Position numbers and translations under genes: made by a program. This document shows, one piece after another, positions 8,385 to 15,315 of a stretch of DNA of 29,529 nt. How positions within the stretch are numbered: position 1 is the stretch's first letter; the number at the start of each line of letters is the position of its first letter. The notes beneath the pieces were generated by a model, which saw only the letters and a program-made list of their open reading frames with translations, did no database searches and was not told where the DNA came from. Source of the stretch: Pseudomonas sp. UBA4194 (lineage in GTDB: Bacteria; Pseudomonadota; Gammaproteobacteria; Pseudomonadales; Pseudomonadaceae); assembly GCF_002379585.1 (NCBI RefSeq), contig NZ_DFUE01000036.1, forward strand, positions 50,496 to 80,024, read 5' to 3'.

Positions 8385-9263
8385 ATGCCTTGGCTGCAAG
8401 TCCGTCTGGCCATCAGCCCAGAACAAGCCGAAACCTATGAAGATGCTTTCCTGGAAGTCGGTGCCGTGTCCGTGACGTTCATGGATGCCGAGGACCAGCC
8501 AATCTTCGAGCCGGAACTCAACACGACGCCGCTGTGGTCGCACACCCACCTGCTGGCACTGTTCGAAGCCGACACCGACGCCCAGGCCGTGTTTGCGCAC
8601 CTGCAACTGCTGACCGGTGGCGAACTGCCGGAGCACCACGCCGAAGTGATCGAGGACCAGGATTGGGAACGCAGCTGGATGGACAACTTCCAGCCCATGC
8701 GTTTTGGCCAGCGCCTGTGGATCGTCCCCAGCTGGCACGCCGCGCCCGAGCCCGACGCGGTCAACCTGCTGCTCGATCCGGGGCTGGCTTTCGGCACCGG
8801 CACCCACCCCACCACCGCCCTGTGCCTGGAATGGCTCGACGGTCAACGCCTTGAAGGCAGCGACGTCCTGGACTTCGGCTGCGGCTCGGGAATTCTCGCC
8901 ATCGCCGCGCTGCTGCTGGGTGCCAAGCGCGCGGTGGGCACCGATATCGACGTACAAGCGCTGGAAGCCTCGCGAGACAATGCAGGCCGCAACGGCATTG
9001 CCGACGAACGGTTCCCGCTTTACCTGCCCGAAGACATGCCGGCCATGCAGGCCGACGTGCTGGTCGCCAATATCCTGGCCGGCCCGCTGGTATCGCTCGC
9101 GCCACAGCTCAGCGGCCTGGTGCGTCCCGGCGGCTTGCTGGCACTGTCCGGCATCCTCGCCGAGCAGGGCGAGGAAGTGGCGGCCGCCTATGCCCAGGAT
9201 TTCGACCTGGACCCTATCGCCAACCGCGATGGCTGGGTGCGCATCAGTGGTCGCCGCCGCTGA
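8385..9263 (+). CDS. prmA: Ribosomal protein L11 methyltransferase
   Basis: PrmA trimethylates ribosomal protein L11 using S-adenosylmethionine. The 292-residue protein has the N-terminal L11-recognition domain (about 1-60) and a class I methyltransferase domain with the SAM-binding loop DFGCGSGILAIAA (about 164-176), the acidic TDID end of strand 2 (about 187-190) and the catalytic-region motif ANILAGPL (about 226-233). The start MPWLQVRL matches the family, and the ATG is preceded by GAAGGT at 8372-8377; an in-frame ATG at 8376 was rejected because it lies within that site. The gene is followed 43 bases later by the zinc-ribbon gene, the usual pseudomonad order. Confidence 0.97.
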   Translation: MPWLQVRLAISPEQAETYEDAFLEVGAVSVTFMDAEDQPIFEPELNTTPLWSHTHLLALFEADTDAQAVFAHLQLLTGGELPEHHAEVIEDQDWERSWMDNFQPMRFGQRLWIVPSWHAAPEPDAVNLLLDPGLAFGTGTHPTTALCLEWLDGQRLEGSDVLDFGCGSGILAIAALLLGAKRAVGTDIDVQALEASRDNAGRNGIADERFPLYLPEDMPAMQADVLVANILAGPLVSLAPQLSGLVRPGGLLALSGILAEQGEEVAAAYAQDFDLDPIANRDGWVRISGRRR

Positions 9264-9306
9264 GACCGCCTAGAATGGCCCACAGCCCAATCCGCCGGAC
9301 CCGCGC

Positions 9307-10431
9307 ATGACCGAAAGTTTCGTCACCCAGTGCCCGCATTGCCAGACCAGCTTTCGCGTCAGCCACAATCAGCTCAGCGTCGCACGCGGCGTGGTGCGTT
9401 GTGGCTCGTGCCTGCAGGTCTTCAACGCTGCGCGGCAATTGCTCGAGCAAAGCGCCGCGCAAACGCCGCTGACGCCGGCGAACCTGCCGCGACCCCCGGC
9501 GATCAGCCAGCGCGAATGGGCCGCTGCCGAGCCTGATCTGGACCAGCTGAATTTCAGCGCGCCGGCCAGGATCGATGCGCTCAGCGCCAGCCGCGACGAC
9601 AGCGATGACGCCGACCAGCCGCTGCCGCCGATCATCGAGCGCCAGCCAGCCCTGGAAGACGATGCGCTGATGGCGAACCAGGCTCGCACCGAGCCTTCGT
9701 TCTCCTACCATGGCGAAATCGATGAACCACAGGCCGCCATTCCAGAGCACGACGAACCGTCGATGGACGGCCGCGGGCTTTCGGCCATCGATGAGCACGA
9801 CGACGAGCCGGCCCGTCAACCCACTCCAGCGCCAGCGCCTCGCCACAGCAAGTCAGCCGCCCGCAGCGAGCCGAGACTGCGCGATGACAACGACATGCTC
9901 GACCTGATCGATGACCCCATGCAGCTGGCCTGGGAAAAGCAAACCACGCCATGGGGCAAGCGCCTGCTGTGGACAGCCCTGGCCATCGTGGCGGCACTCG
10001 GTCTGCTGACCCAGTATGTGGTCTATCACTTCGCCGAGCTGGCCCGCCAGGATCAGTACCGGCCGATCTTCCAGCAACTGTGCCCTGTATTAGGCTGCAC
10101 AGTGCCGTCGAAAGTGGATATCGCACTGATCAAGAGCAGCAATCTGGTGGTGCGTACTCACCCCGAGTTCGCCGGAGCGCTGGTGGTGGACGCGATCATC
10201 TACAACAGGGCGACCTTCTCTCAACCTTTTCCACTGCTGGAATTGCGTTTTGCCGACCTCAATGGCGCACTGATTGCCAGCCGCCGCTTCAAACCGGCTG
10301 AATACCTCAACGGTGATCTGGCCGGACAGGCGGACATGCCGACGCAAACGCCCATTCACATTGCGCTGGACATCCTCGATCCAGGGCCCAAGGCGGTGAA
10401 TTACAGCTTGAGCTTTCGCTCGCCGGAATGA
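9307..10431 (+). CDS. Zinc-ribbon and DUF3426 membrane protein
   Basis: A 374-residue protein of unknown function conserved beside prmA in pseudomonads. Seen: an N-terminal zinc ribbon with cysteine pairs CPHC (9-12) and CGSC (32-35), the MJ0042-type finger; a long acidic, Pro/Ala-rich, probably disordered middle (about 50-205); one membrane helix (about 219-241); and a C-terminal periplasmic DUF3426 domain with two cysteines in QLCPVLGC. The topology suggests the finger is cytoplasmic and the DUF3426 domain periplasmic. It is probably cotranscribed with prmA. The function cannot be given from sequence. Confidence 0.9.
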   Translation: MTESFVTQCPHCQTSFRVSHNQLSVARGVVRCGSCLQVFNAARQLLEQSAAQTPLTPANLPRPPAISQREWAAAEPDLDQLNFSAPARIDALSASRDDSDDADQPLPPIIERQPALEDDALMANQARTEPSFSYHGEIDEPQAAIPEHDEPSMDGRGLSAIDEHDDEPARQPTPAPAPRHSKSAARSEPRLRDDNDMLDLIDDPMQLAWEKQTTPWGKRLLWTALAIVAALGLLTQYVVYHFAELARQDQYRPIFQQLCPVLGCTVPSKVDIALIKSSNLVVRTHPEFAGALVVDAIIYNRATFSQPFPLLELRFADLNGALIASRRFKPAEYLNGDLAGQADMPTQTPIHIALDILDPGPKAVNYSLSFRSPE

Positions 10432-10498
10432 TTACTGCAGCGGCGGGGCTGCGGGTGCTCATCTGTAAATCCAATAGAGACGTCGCCTGTCCTGGCCC

Positions 10499-10618
10499 TA
10501 TCGCGGGTAGAGCCCGCTCCCACAGGGGTGGGGGGAGGTGGCGCGGATACTTGTGGGAGCGGGCTCTGCCCGCGATGGGAGCGCATTGGCCCTATCGCGG
10601 GCGGAGGCCGCTGCCACG
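10499..10618. repeat. Cluster of three REP units upstream of dusB
   Basis: REP units lie at 10499-10526 (forward), 10551-10576 (inverted) and 10593-10618 (forward, degenerate). The first two form an inverted pair around a 24-base spacer. The core is the same (TATCGCGGGYAGAGCCCGCTC) as in the arms of the insertion inside cobG at 24181-24420. The whole interval 10432-10784 has no gene; its last part holds the dusB promoter region. Confidence 0.85.
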
Positions 10619-10704
10619 GGAAGTCGCGTCGCATCTGGGGATTTTTTGCCGTCCAAACCAACTGGCATAAGCGAATAACTGTTCAGATTTTATCCAAATC
10701 CATC

Positions 10705-10733
10705 TTTATCCAGTCATCGAGAGCGGGTATTAT
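10705..10733 (+). promoter_or_regulatory. Possible dusB-fis promoter
   Basis: TATTAT at 10728-10733 is a fair -10 element, with a poor -35 candidate TTTATC at 10705-10710 and a 17-base spacer. The region before it is A/T-rich compared with its surroundings. Transcription would start about 45 bases before dusB. Confidence 0.4.
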
Positions 10734-10784
10734 GCCAACCCTTTTTCGAAGTCTCATGATCCGGCCCCACAACAGGGAAGTCCT

Positions 10785-11798
10785 ATGTCGGCGGTACGCA
10801 TCGGCCCATATACGTTGAGCAACTCGCTGATCCTGGCCCCCATGGCCGGGGTTACCGACCAGCCCTTTCGTCAGTTGTGCAAGCGCCTGGGCGCAGGCCT
10901 GGTGGTGTCCGAGATGGTCACCAGCGACATGAGCCTGTGGAACAGCCGCAAATCGCGACTGCGCATGATCCACGAGGGTGATCCCGAGCCGCGCTCGGTA
11001 CAGATCGCCGGAGGGGACGCGCAGATGCTGGCGGCGGCGGCCCGGGCCAACGTCGAGTTCGGCGCACAGATCATCGACATCAACATGGGTTGCCCGGCCA
11101 AGAAGGTGTGCAACAAGGCGGCAGGGTCTGCCCTGCTCAAGGACGAGGCCCTGGTGGCCGAAATCCTCGAAGCCGTGGTGGCCGCCGTCGACGTGCCGGT
11201 GACCTTGAAAATTCGTACCGGCTGGGACCGTTCCAACAAGAATGGCATCAGCGTTGCAAAGATCGCCGAGCAATCGGGTATTACCGCCCTGGCGGTTCAT
11301 GGCCGCACACGCGCCGACCTGTACACCGGCGAAGCCGAATACGACACCATCGCCGCGATCAAGCAGGCGGTGTCGATCCCGGTCTTCGCCAATGGCGATA
11401 TCGATTCACCGCAAAAGGCCCGGCATGTGTTGCAGGCCACCGGCGCCGACGGCCTGCTGATAGGCCGCGCGGCTCAGGGTCAGCCCTGGATCTTCAGGGA
11501 AATAGAGCATTACCTGCGCACCGGCGAACTGTTGCCGGCACCGCAATTGGATGAAGTGGAAAGCATTCTGCTGGAACACCTGGCCGCATTGCACACCTTC
11601 TACGGTGATGTGATGGGCGTGCGTATCGCCCGCAAACATGTGGGCTGGTACCTGGCCACGCAACCGGGCGGCCGGGAATTTCGCAGCAACTTCAATGGTT
11701 TGCAACAGACGCAAGAGCAATGCGCCAACGTTCGCGAATTTTTCCGCGAGCGCTACAGAAGCCTTGAGAAAAGGGACGCAGAGGGGGTGGCCGCATGA
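10785..11798 (+). CDS. dusB: tRNA-dihydrouridine synthase B
   Basis: DusB reduces specific uridines in the tRNA D-loop with FMN and NADPH. The 337-residue protein has the Dus TIM-barrel with APMAGVTD (18-25, FMN site), INMGCPAKKV with the catalytic cysteine at 103, the HGRTRADLYTG segment, and ANGDI and GADGLLIGRAAQGQPW phosphate-binding loops. It overlaps fis by four bases, as in the dusB-fis operon of enterics and pseudomonads. Confidence 0.97.
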   Translation: MSAVRIGPYTLSNSLILAPMAGVTDQPFRQLCKRLGAGLVVSEMVTSDMSLWNSRKSRLRMIHEGDPEPRSVQIAGGDAQMLAAAARANVEFGAQIIDINMGCPAKKVCNKAAGSALLKDEALVAEILEAVVAAVDVPVTLKIRTGWDRSNKNGISVAKIAEQSGITALAVHGRTRADLYTGEAEYDTIAAIKQAVSIPVFANGDIDSPQKARHVLQATGADGLLIGRAAQGQPWIFREIEHYLRTGELLPAPQLDEVESILLEHLAALHTFYGDVMGVRIARKHVGWYLATQPGGREFRSNFNGLQQTQEQCANVREFFRERYRSLEKRDAEGVAA

Positions 11799-12115
11799 CG
11801 ATGATGAGCGAGACTTTAGTGAGTGGAATAGCGCCCGTGAGCGACAACGTAAACCTGAAACAGCATCTGAACACGCCGAGCGAAGAGGGTCAGACCTTGC
11901 GCGGCAGTGTCGAGAAGGCGTTGCACAACTATTTTGCCCACCTCGAAGGCGCATCCGTCACCGACGTGTACAACCTCGTGCTCTCGGAAGTCGAAGCTCC
12001 CCTGCTCGAAAGCGTGATGAATTACGTCAAGGGTAACCAGACCAAGGCCAGCGAGATGCTGGGCCTGAACCGGGGCACCCTGCGCAAGAAACTCAAGCAG
12101 TACGACCTGCTGTAA
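11795..12115 (+). CDS. fis: DNA-binding protein Fis
   Basis: Fis is a homodimeric nucleoid protein that bends DNA and regulates rRNA promoters, recombination and many other genes. The 106-residue product ends in the highly conserved helix-turn-helix segment around GNQTKASEMLGLNRGTLRKK (about 79-98). The long form starting MTMM at 11795 overlaps the dusB stop as ATGA, which suggests translational coupling; internal ATGs at 11801 and 11804 are alternatives. In E. coli fis expression is set through the dusB promoter; the same is likely here. Confidence 0.97.
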   Translation: MTMMSETLVSGIAPVSDNVNLKQHLNTPSEEGQTLRGSVEKALHNYFAHLEGASVTDVYNLVLSEVEAPLLESVMNYVKGNQTKASEMLGLNRGTLRKKLKQYDLL

Positions 12116-12134
12116 CCCGAAGCATTCAAACCAG

Positions 12135-12163
12135 AAAAGGCGACCCAGCGGTTCGCCTTTTTT
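12135..12163 (+). terminator. Rho-independent terminator after fis
   Basis: A 9-base perfect stem (AAAAGGCGA at 12135-12143, TCGCCTTTT at 12153-12161) with a 9-base loop runs into a T tract (12158-12163). It separates fis from purH, 20 bases after the fis stop. Confidence 0.9.
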
Positions 12164-12196
12164 GTTGACTTCTCCGCTTTGAAGATGGAAATCGTG

Positions 12197-13804
12197 ATGA
12201 CCGACCAGACCACCCGCCTGCCGATCCGCCGCGCCTTGATCAGCGTTTCCGACAAGACCGGGATTCTTGAATTCGCCCGTGAACTGGAAGCCCTGGGCGT
12301 CGAGATCCTGTCCACCGGCGGTACCTTCAAGCTGCTGCGCGACAATGGCGTCGCGGCCGTGGAAGTGGCCGACTACACCGGCTTCGCCGAAATGATGGAC
12401 GGTCGGGTCAAGACCCTGCACCCGAAAATCCACGGCGGCATCCTGGGCCGTCGCGGCACCGACGACGCCATCATGAGCGAGCACGGCATCAAGCCGATCG
12501 ACCTGGTCGCGGTCAATCTGTACCCCTTCGAGGCCACCATTTCCAAGCCAGGCTGTGACCTGCCGACCGCCATCGAGAACATCGACATCGGTGGCCCGAC
12601 CATGGTCCGCTCCGCCGCAAAGAACCATAAAGACGTGGCCATCGTGGTCAACGCCGGCGACTACGCCCAGGTCCTGGAAAGCCTCAAGGCCGGTGGCCTG
12701 ACCTACGCTCAGCGCTTCGACCTGATGCTCAAGGCCTTCGAGCACACTGCGGCCTACGACGGCATGATCGCCAACTACATGGGCACCGTTGACCAGCGGG
12801 CCGAGACGCTGAGCACCGAAGCCCGCGGCGAATTCCCACGCACGTTCAACAGCCAGTTCATCAAGGCTCAGGAAATGCGTTACGGCGAGAACCCGCACCA
12901 GAAAGCGGCGTTCTACGTGGAAGCCAAACCCGCCGAAGTGGGCATCGCCACCGCCAAGCAGCTGCAAGGCAAGGAGCTCTCCTACAACAACGTGGCCGAC
13001 ACCGACGCCGCGCTGGAATGCGTGAAGAGCTTCGTCAAGCCAGCCTGCGTGATCGTCAAGCATGCCAACCCGTGCGGCGTCGCGGTGAGCCCGGACGCCG
13101 AGGGCGGCATCCGTCAGGCCTACGAACTGGCCTATGCCACCGATACCGAATCGGCGTTCGGCGGCATCATCGCGTTCAACCGTGAGCTGGATGCAGAAAC
13201 CGCCAAAGCCATCGTCGAGCGTCAGTTCGTCGAAGTCATCATCGCGCCCAGCGTCAGCGAAGAAGCGCGCGCCATCGTTGCCGCCAAGGCCAACGTGCGC
13301 CTGCTGGCGTGCGGCCAGTGGTCGGCTGACCGCGCCCAAGCGTGGGATTACAAGCGCGTCAACGGCGGTCTGCTCGTACAGAGCCGCGACATCGGCATGA
13401 TCGGCGCCGACGACCTGAAAGTCGTGACCCAGCGTGCGCCGAGCGAGCAGGAAATCCACGATCTGATCTTTGCCTGGAAAGTGGCCAAGTACGTCAAGTC
13501 CAACGCCATCGTCTACGCCAAGAACCGCCAGACCATCGGTGTCGGCGCCGGCCAGATGAGCCGCGTGAACTCGGCGCGCATCGCTGCCATCAAGGCCGAA
13601 CACGCCGGCCTGCAGGTGCAGGGCGCGGTCATGGCCTCGGACGCCTTCTTCCCGTTCCGCGACGGCATCGACAATGCGGCTAAAGTGGGTATCACGGCGG
13701 TGATCCAGCCAGGCGGTTCGATGCGCGACAACGAAGTGATCGCTGCCGCCGATGAAGCCGGCATTGCCATGGTCTTCACCGGCATGCGCCACTTCCGTCA
13801 CTGA
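12197..13804 (+). CDS. purH: Bifunctional AICAR formyltransferase / IMP cyclohydrolase
   Basis: PurH performs the last two steps of IMP synthesis: formylation of AICAR by 10-formyl-THF and ring closure. The 535-residue protein has the N-terminal IMP cyclohydrolase domain (ALISVSDKTGILEFAREL, about 11-28; STGGT loop) and the C-terminal transformylase domain with the KHANPCGVA segment carrying the catalytic Lys-His pair (about 290-298). The start at 12197 (MTDQTTRLP) gives the family length; an upstream in-frame ATG at 12179 would add six residues. It probably uses its own promoter after the fis terminator. Confidence 0.97.
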   Translation: MTDQTTRLPIRRALISVSDKTGILEFARELEALGVEILSTGGTFKLLRDNGVAAVEVADYTGFAEMMDGRVKTLHPKIHGGILGRRGTDDAIMSEHGIKPIDLVAVNLYPFEATISKPGCDLPTAIENIDIGGPTMVRSAAKNHKDVAIVVNAGDYAQVLESLKAGGLTYAQRFDLMLKAFEHTAAYDGMIANYMGTVDQRAETLSTEARGEFPRTFNSQFIKAQEMRYGENPHQKAAFYVEAKPAEVGIATAKQLQGKELSYNNVADTDAALECVKSFVKPACVIVKHANPCGVAVSPDAEGGIRQAYELAYATDTESAFGGIIAFNRELDAETAKAIVERQFVEVIIAPSVSEEARAIVAAKANVRLLACGQWSADRAQAWDYKRVNGGLLVQSRDIGMIGADDLKVVTQRAPSEQEIHDLIFAWKVAKYVKSNAIVYAKNRQTIGVGAGQMSRVNSARIAAIKAEHAGLQVQGAVMASDAFFPFRDGIDNAAKVGITAVIQPGGSMRDNEVIAAADEAGIAMVFTGMRHFRH

Positions 13805-13851
13805 CCTGGCGACGGCCCCACCGCTGACAGCGATATGCCGAGGGCAAACAA

Positions 13852-13880
13852 CCTGTAGCCCCGGCGTGAGCCGCGTCGGG
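13852..13880. repeat. Degenerate REP-like unit between purH and purD
   Basis: CCTGTAGCCCCGGCGTGAGC and the bases that follow resemble the REP unit at 8250-8276 with several changes. Nothing else was recognised in this 134-base interval. Confidence 0.4.
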
Positions 13881-13938
13881 CCGTTACCCGGTATACCGCG
13901 AACACCTACAGAATTCCGCTTCACCGAGGTTTTGAACC

Positions 13939-15225
13939 ATGAACGTATTGATTATTGGCAGCGGCGGGCGTGAACACGCCCTGGCGTGGAAAGTCGCTCA
14001 GGACCCACGCGTACAGAAAGTATTCGTGGCCCCTGGCAACGCCGGTACCGCCACCGAGGCCAAGTGCGAGAACGTCGCCATCGACGTGCTGGCCCTGGAG
14101 CAATTGGCCGATTTCGCCCAGAACAACGTCTCCCTGACCATCGTCGGCCCGGAAGTGCCGCTGGTGGCCGGCGTGGTCGACCTGTTCCGCTCGCGCAACC
14201 TGGACTGCTTCGGCCCTACCGCCGGCGCAGCACAGCTGGAAGGCTCCAAAGCCTTCACCAAGGATTTCCTGGCGCGGCACAAGATCCCCACGGCCGACTA
14301 CCAGAACTTCACCGAGATCGAGCCGGCGCTGGCCTACCTGCGCGAGAAAGGCGCGCCGATCGTCATCAAGGCCGACGGCCTGGCGGCGGGCAAGGGCGTG
14401 ATCGTCGCCATGACCCTGCAGGAAGCCGAGGACGCGGTGCGTGACATGCTCGCCGGCAATGCCTTTGGCGACGCCGGTTCGCGGGTGGTCATCGAAGAGT
14501 TTCTCGACGGCGAGGAAGCCAGCTTCATCGTCATGGTCGACGGCAAGAACGTCCTGCCCATGGCCACCAGCCAGGACCACAAACGTGTCGGCGACGGCGA
14601 TACCGGCCCCAATACCGGCGGTATGGGTGCCTACTCCCCTGCCCCGGTGGTCACCGCCGACGTGCACCAGCGGGTGATGGACCAGGTGATCTGGCCGACC
14701 GTGCGCGGCATGGCCGAGGAAGGCAATGTCTACACCGGTTTCCTGTATGCCGGCTTGATGATCGACAAGGCCGGCAACCCCAAGGTCATCGAATTCAACT
14801 GCCGTTTCGGTGATCCGGAAACCCAACCGGTGATGCTGCGTCTGCAATCGAGCCTGGTGCTGCTGATCGAAGCCGCCTTCGCCCAAGCGCTGGACAAGGT
14901 CGAGGCCCAATGGGACCCACGCCCTAGCCTGGGCATCGTGCTGGCAGCCGGCGGTTACCCCGGCGACTACGCCAAGGGCGATGTGATCAACGGCCTGGAC
15001 GCCGCGGCCCAGGTCGAAGGCAAGGTGTTCCATGCCGGCACCGCCCTCAAGGACGGCCAGGTGGTGACATCCGGCGGCCGTGTGCTGTGCGCCACCGCCC
15101 TGGGCGACAGCGTCGGCTCGGCCCAGCAGCAAGCCTACGTGCTGGCCGGGAAGATCGACTGGCAGGGCTGTTTCTACCGCAACGACATCGGCTACCGCGC
15201 CATCGCGCGGGAGAACGGCGAGTAA
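13939..15225 (+). CDS. purD: Phosphoribosylamine-glycine ligase (GAR synthetase)
   Basis: PurD joins glycine to phosphoribosylamine using ATP, the second step of purine synthesis. The 428-residue protein starts MNVLIIGSGGREHALAWK, the nucleotide-fold signature of the family, followed by an ATP-grasp domain with IVIKADGLAAGKGVIVA (about 141-157) and VIEFNCRFGDPETQ (about 283-296). A ribosome site CGAGGT precedes the ATG. purH-purD adjacency is usual in gammaproteobacteria. Confidence 0.97.
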   Translation: MNVLIIGSGGREHALAWKVAQDPRVQKVFVAPGNAGTATEAKCENVAIDVLALEQLADFAQNNVSLTIVGPEVPLVAGVVDLFRSRNLDCFGPTAGAAQLEGSKAFTKDFLARHKIPTADYQNFTEIEPALAYLREKGAPIVIKADGLAAGKGVIVAMTLQEAEDAVRDMLAGNAFGDAGSRVVIEEFLDGEEASFIVMVDGKNVLPMATSQDHKRVGDGDTGPNTGGMGAYSPAPVVTADVHQRVMDQVIWPTVRGMAEEGNVYTGFLYAGLMIDKAGNPKVIEFNCRFGDPETQPVMLRLQSSLVLLIEAAFAQALDKVEAQWDPRPSLGIVLAAGGYPGDYAKGDVINGLDAAAQVEGKVFHAGTALKDGQVVTSGGRVLCATALGDSVGSAQQQAYVLAGKIDWQGCFYRNDIGYRAIARENGE

Positions 15226-15236
15226 AGAGACAGGCC

Positions 15237-15254
15237 AGGGGCCGTTCGGCCCCT
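15237..15254 (+). terminator. Hairpin after purD, possible terminator
   Basis: A 7-base GC-rich stem (AGGGGCC / GGCCCCT) with a GTTC loop lies 11 bases after the purD stop. Only a short TTTT follows, 8 bases further on, so termination may be weak. Confidence 0.55.
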
Positions 15255-15280
15255 GACATATGTTTTGCGGCGCAAGTGGT

Positions 15281-15286
15281 TATAAT
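15281..15286 (+). promoter_or_regulatory. Possible retS promoter (-10 element)
   Basis: A perfect TATAAT lies 30 bases before the retS start. No convincing -35 is seen at the right distance, so an activator or a weak promoter is possible. The transcript leader would be about 20-25 bases. Confidence 0.45.
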
Positions 15287-15315
15287 CAGGCATTCATCTA
15301 CGAAGGGATTCTGCC

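Noticed and set aside
11816..13924. Very long open frame on the minus strand opposite fis and purH
   Set aside because: It is antisense to clearly conserved genes; its residues are His/Gly/Val-rich as expected from a shadow of GC-rich codons, and it has no recognisable domain.
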